A DNA stretch of 7,907 nt from Chitinophagales bacterium (GTDB lineage Bacteria; Bacteroidota; Bacteroidia; Chitinophagales; CAIODY01): assembly GCA_023251415.1 (NCBI GenBank), contig JAHEYX010000136.1, forward strand, positions 1 to 7,907, written 5' to 3'. The first letter of the stretch is position 1, and every line of letters starts with the position of its first letter. This document shows positions 5,520 to 7,907 of the stretch, in pieces. The notes beneath the pieces were generated by a model. That model had not been told where the DNA came from. It made no database searches and worked only from the letters and a program-made list of their open reading frames with translations. Made by a program: the position numbers and the translations under genes.

Positions 5520-7610
5520 TTAAAACTGTAAACGGAGCTGTGCTTTCAGCTCGCTTTTGTGGTTGCGATTAATCAAATCTAATCCGCTGCCGGTGCTGTT
5601 TTGATCGGGGTAAATGCTAGTGGCGCCACGTATCCATAAAGTAAGGTGTCGACCCAGGTTGTATTGTACTTGCAAATAAGCGCGGTAGCCTGTGCCGCTT
5701 AAAGCCGGAATGCTGAAACTGCCCAATAAATCGCTTTCATAGGTGTAGATGCGGGCTTCGTAATCGCTGCAATTGAAGTAGAGGTAGCGGGCGGTTACTT
5801 GCAAAGGTTTGCCCATTTGTTTGTAATGCAATTCGCAATAACCGGCCCAGCCTTTCGCTTCGGCAAGGGGCAAGCGGCTCACGTTGCGTAGTTCGGTTCG
5901 GGCTTTAAAGGTCAGGTAAGTACTAACGGCTTGGGTAAGTTGCAAACGTAAGCCGCTCAGGTGTTTGGTGTACAATGCGCCAATACCGGTATGTGCTGTT
6001 TCGGCACTAGGCGAGGCTTCGCTCAATTTAGTAGTGAAGCGTACATAAGCTTCGGTGGTTTTATTGGGCGCATAAGTCACTTGTAGTAAAAAATCTTGTC
6101 CACCTGAAGGGGCATCCACTCCGTATTTAAGCCAAGGGAAACGGTAACAATCAATATAAGTGCTTACTTGCCAACGCGGACGGGGCTTTAGTTGCAAACC
6201 AATGAAAAGGCCTTCTTCATTTTGCGGGCTGCTGCTTTCGGCAAAAGCTTTGGTATTCAGCGATTGGTAGCTGCGCGAATAATTGCGGTAAAGCAGCACC
6301 CCATCTACTTTCGGATCGAAATGAATCAATACCCCATGCAGCAAAGCAAAAGCTCCGGGTTGCGAAGCGGCTATTTCGCCAAAGCATTGCCAATTGCGGT
6401 ATACCCAGGCATAATCCAAACCTTCTTGCAACAATTGTTGGCCATACCACTTGTACCGTTGATAAGGCGCAGTGCCGGGCAGAAAAGGAACAGCAAATCG
6501 ATGGGCTACCAGACTAAGTCCCAAATGCAAGCGGCTTGTTTCCCAATAGGTATAACAACCGCCTTGCAGTAAACGATTGCTGCCTTTGTTTTGCAATTCG
6601 GTAGGAGTACGGTGATAGCCGCTTTCGGTACTGCTACCGGCATAAAGCTGTTCATCCGCATTACTCAAGGTATCGGTAGCAGTAAGTAGGGTAGCATCTG
6701 TTTTTTTTAGTGATAGAAAAGGGATAAAATGAAGTCGGTGCAAAGTAATAGTGGTGGCGATGCCTCTAAAATAATTGCTTTCATTGGCGGAGGTAAAAGG
6801 CTTTAAACCAATACCCGATTTTTTAGCCAATAAAACCAAAGCCGATTTGCCTGCCGCGAAGCCGGTAAAGAGGGTAAGTCCTTGTCCGAAGCGCAATTCG
6901 TAATCGCCCAGGGCCACGGATGTAAAGCAGGTATTGGTGCGGAAAAACAAGTGTACGGTATTGAAGTCGAAGCCTTTGATTTGTTTGCCCTTGGTAAAAG
7001 CTTCGCCGGCATCTTTATCGCCTATCCAACCATAGCTCAGGCGGTTTTGATAGCTGTAGCGAAACTGACTGTAAATGCGTTGGGGTGAGCCTACATAATA
7101 GCTTGTTCCGGTGCTCGAATCGGGCAGTTGAAAGCCTTTACTAAGTTCGAGCGGTTGTTGAATGCGGGTAATGATTTTCCAATTGCCGTTGAAAAGTAAG
7201 CGACGTAAAGGAATGTGCTGATCGTTGATAGTACTGTTGAGCTTGATATAAGGGCGTATTATTTTGATGAGGGTGGTATTGAAACCCGGTACGGTTTGCA
7301 ATTCATAAATCAGTAGAAAAGGCCCGTACTGTTCGCGATGGGTGATAAGGGCTTGAATTTGTTGAGGCGTTAATAAGCCTAGCAAACTCAGTTCCTCTGC
7401 AGTGGCTGAATTTAAAGGCAAGGGGTGTAAACGAAATTGCTGCAAATCGGGCAAATCCGGATCCAGCTTCAGCTCCGCATCGGAGGCCTGGCTTTCGATT
7501 AAGGTTTCTACTTCATTGGAAATAAAAGCGGAATCAGTTTGAGCAAGCACACTGCCGCATAACAAAAAACAACTGCACAAAAGCAACATCACATTTTTCA
7601 TACCCACCAT
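5520..7610 (-). CDS. Exported HhH (ComEA-like) protein with predicted outer-membrane barrel
   Basis: About 696 residues. The N-terminus is a Sec signal peptide: a Lys-containing start, a hydrophobic core LLLCSCFLLCGSV, then probable cleavage after VLA before QTDS (about residue 23). Residues 64-123 form a helix-hairpin-helix region, with LPLNSATAEELSLLGLL, LITHREQYGPF and IYELQTVPGF. This matches the tandem HhH pattern of ComEA-type proteins, which bind DNA without sequence specificity. From about 130 to the end the sequence alternates polar and aromatic residues (for example YRAYLQVQYNL and ELKAQLRLQF). It ends in Phe, as expected for an outer-membrane beta-barrel inserted by the BAM machinery. 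Codon 4 (MKNVM, base 7601) is a plausible alternative start and gives a more typical signal peptide. It lies 50 bases downstream of the membrane-protein gene on the same strand and may be co-transcribed with it. Involvement in DNA uptake is possible but not shown; a structural or secretion role is equally open. Confidence 0.8.
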   Translation of the reverse strand: MVGMKNVMLLLCSCFLLCGSVLAQTDSAFISNEVETLIESQASDAELKLDPDLPDLQQFRLHPLPLNSATAEELSLLGLLTPQQIQALITHREQYGPFLLIYELQTVPGFNTTLIKIIRPYIKLNSTINDQHIPLRRLLFNGNWKIITRIQQPLELSKGFQLPDSSTGTSYYVGSPQRIYSQFRYSYQNRLSYGWIGDKDAGEAFTKGKQIKGFDFNTVHLFFRTNTCFTSVALGDYELRFGQGLTLFTGFAAGKSALVLLAKKSGIGLKPFTSANESNYFRGIATTITLHRLHFIPFLSLKKTDATLLTATDTLSNADEQLYAGSSTESGYHRTPTELQNKGSNRLLQGGCYTYWETSRLHLGLSLVAHRFAVPFLPGTAPYQRYKWYGQQLLQEGLDYAWVYRNWQCFGEIAASQPGAFALLHGVLIHFDPKVDGVLLYRNYSRSYQSLNTKAFAESSSPQNEEGLFIGLQLKPRPRWQVSTYIDCYRFPWLKYGVDAPSGGQDFLLQVTYAPNKTTEAYVRFTTKLSEASPSAETAHTGIGALYTKHLSGLRLQLTQAVSTYLTFKARTELRNVSRLPLAEAKGWAGYCELHYKQMGKPLQVTARYLYFNCSDYEARIYTYESDLLGSFSIPALSGTGYRAYLQVQYNLGRHLTLWIRGATSIYPDQNSTGSGLDLINRNHKSELKAQLRLQF

Positions 7611-7660
7611 TTTCTAAATCACTGCTGCTAAAATAGTGCAATTTTTTAAATAGAAAAATA

Positions 7661-7907
7661 CTAGCGGCTTTTTAAAATCAAATAAGCCAGGATGGCTAAG
7701 AAGGTAAAAGCAATGAGGCTGTACAAAAGGTACTGCTTGTGTTTGGTGCTGTAGTATTTTGAATAATCAAATCCGTAAATGATTACGATAGGGTAGAAGG
7801 AGATCAGGTGACGGGCATCGCCTGTGGTTAAGGCCAATAGAAAAGTGCTTAACAAAATGGTGATGAGTAAAGGTTTGGCCGCAATAGAGGCGGCATTGTT
7901 ACTAAAA
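7661..7907 (-). CDS. Polytopic membrane protein, C-terminal part
   Basis: The frame runs open to the window edge, so only the last 81 residues are visible and the true start lies beyond. Two strongly hydrophobic stretches flank a short basic/aromatic loop (FDYSKYYSTKHKQY). The first runs from PLLITILLSTFLLALTTG through FYPIVIIYG and may span the membrane twice. The second is YLLYSLIAFTFLAILAYLIL, followed directly by the positively charged end KSR. The GDARHLISFYPIVII segment recalls the last membrane spans of GT-C-type glycosyltransferases or mannosyltransferase-like proteins, where an arginine-containing R(Y/H)L...YP motif is frequent. That resemblance is from memory and weak. A shorter reading from a TTG at 7855 is unlikely, because the frame and the hydrophobic pattern continue upstream of it. 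Confidence 0.7.
   Translation of the reverse strand, partial: FSNNAASIAAKPLLITILLSTFLLALTTGDARHLISFYPIVIIYGFDYSKYYSTKHKQYLLYSLIAFTFLAILAYLILKSR

Noticed and set aside
6192..6572. Plus-strand open frame of 126 codons antisense to the HhH/barrel gene
   Set aside because: It is entirely inside a long continuous gene on the minus strand, with no signal peptide, motif or start context of its own.

Overview
The window looks like a chromosomal piece of a Bacteroidota (Bacteroidetes) bacterium, possibly of the Chitinophagales/Sphingobacteriales type. The signs are a DnaK with an acidic EEVKDEKK tail, start codons without clear Shine-Dalgarno sequences, a large outer-membrane protein with a ComEA-like helix-hairpin-helix head, and a moderately AT-rich composition. 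The genus cannot be fixed from the sequence alone.

Left part (1-3104, + strand): three tightly packed, AT-rich genes form one probable operon. These are the C-terminal end of an SMC/RecF-like AAA ATPase (start outside the window), an HNH nuclease, and a beta-class N6-adenine or N4-cytosine DNA methyltransferase of the type III Mod kind. Gaps are 5 and 2 bases. The ATPase + HNH pair has the layout of the Septu (PtuA/PtuB) and retron-Ec78-type anti-phage modules. Coupling to a modification methyltransferase, with no Res helicase downstream, makes this the accessory and most interesting part of the window. It is best read as the 3' end of a defence island.

Junction (3105-3368): a noncoding stretch with three short perfect inverted repeats, a C9-T-C4 tract and a strong terminator serving the convergent dnaK. 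Composition changes here from an AT-rich island to a more GC-rich core genome.

Right part (3369-7907, all - strand): core-type genes. In transcription order they are the end of a polytopic membrane protein (start outside the window), a roughly 696-residue signal-peptide protein with an HhH domain and a probable outer-membrane beta-barrel, a 216-base intergenic region with a hairpin plus T-tract, and full-length dnaK ending in a GAAA-loop terminator. No tRNA, rRNA, CRISPR array, transposase or integrase is visible.
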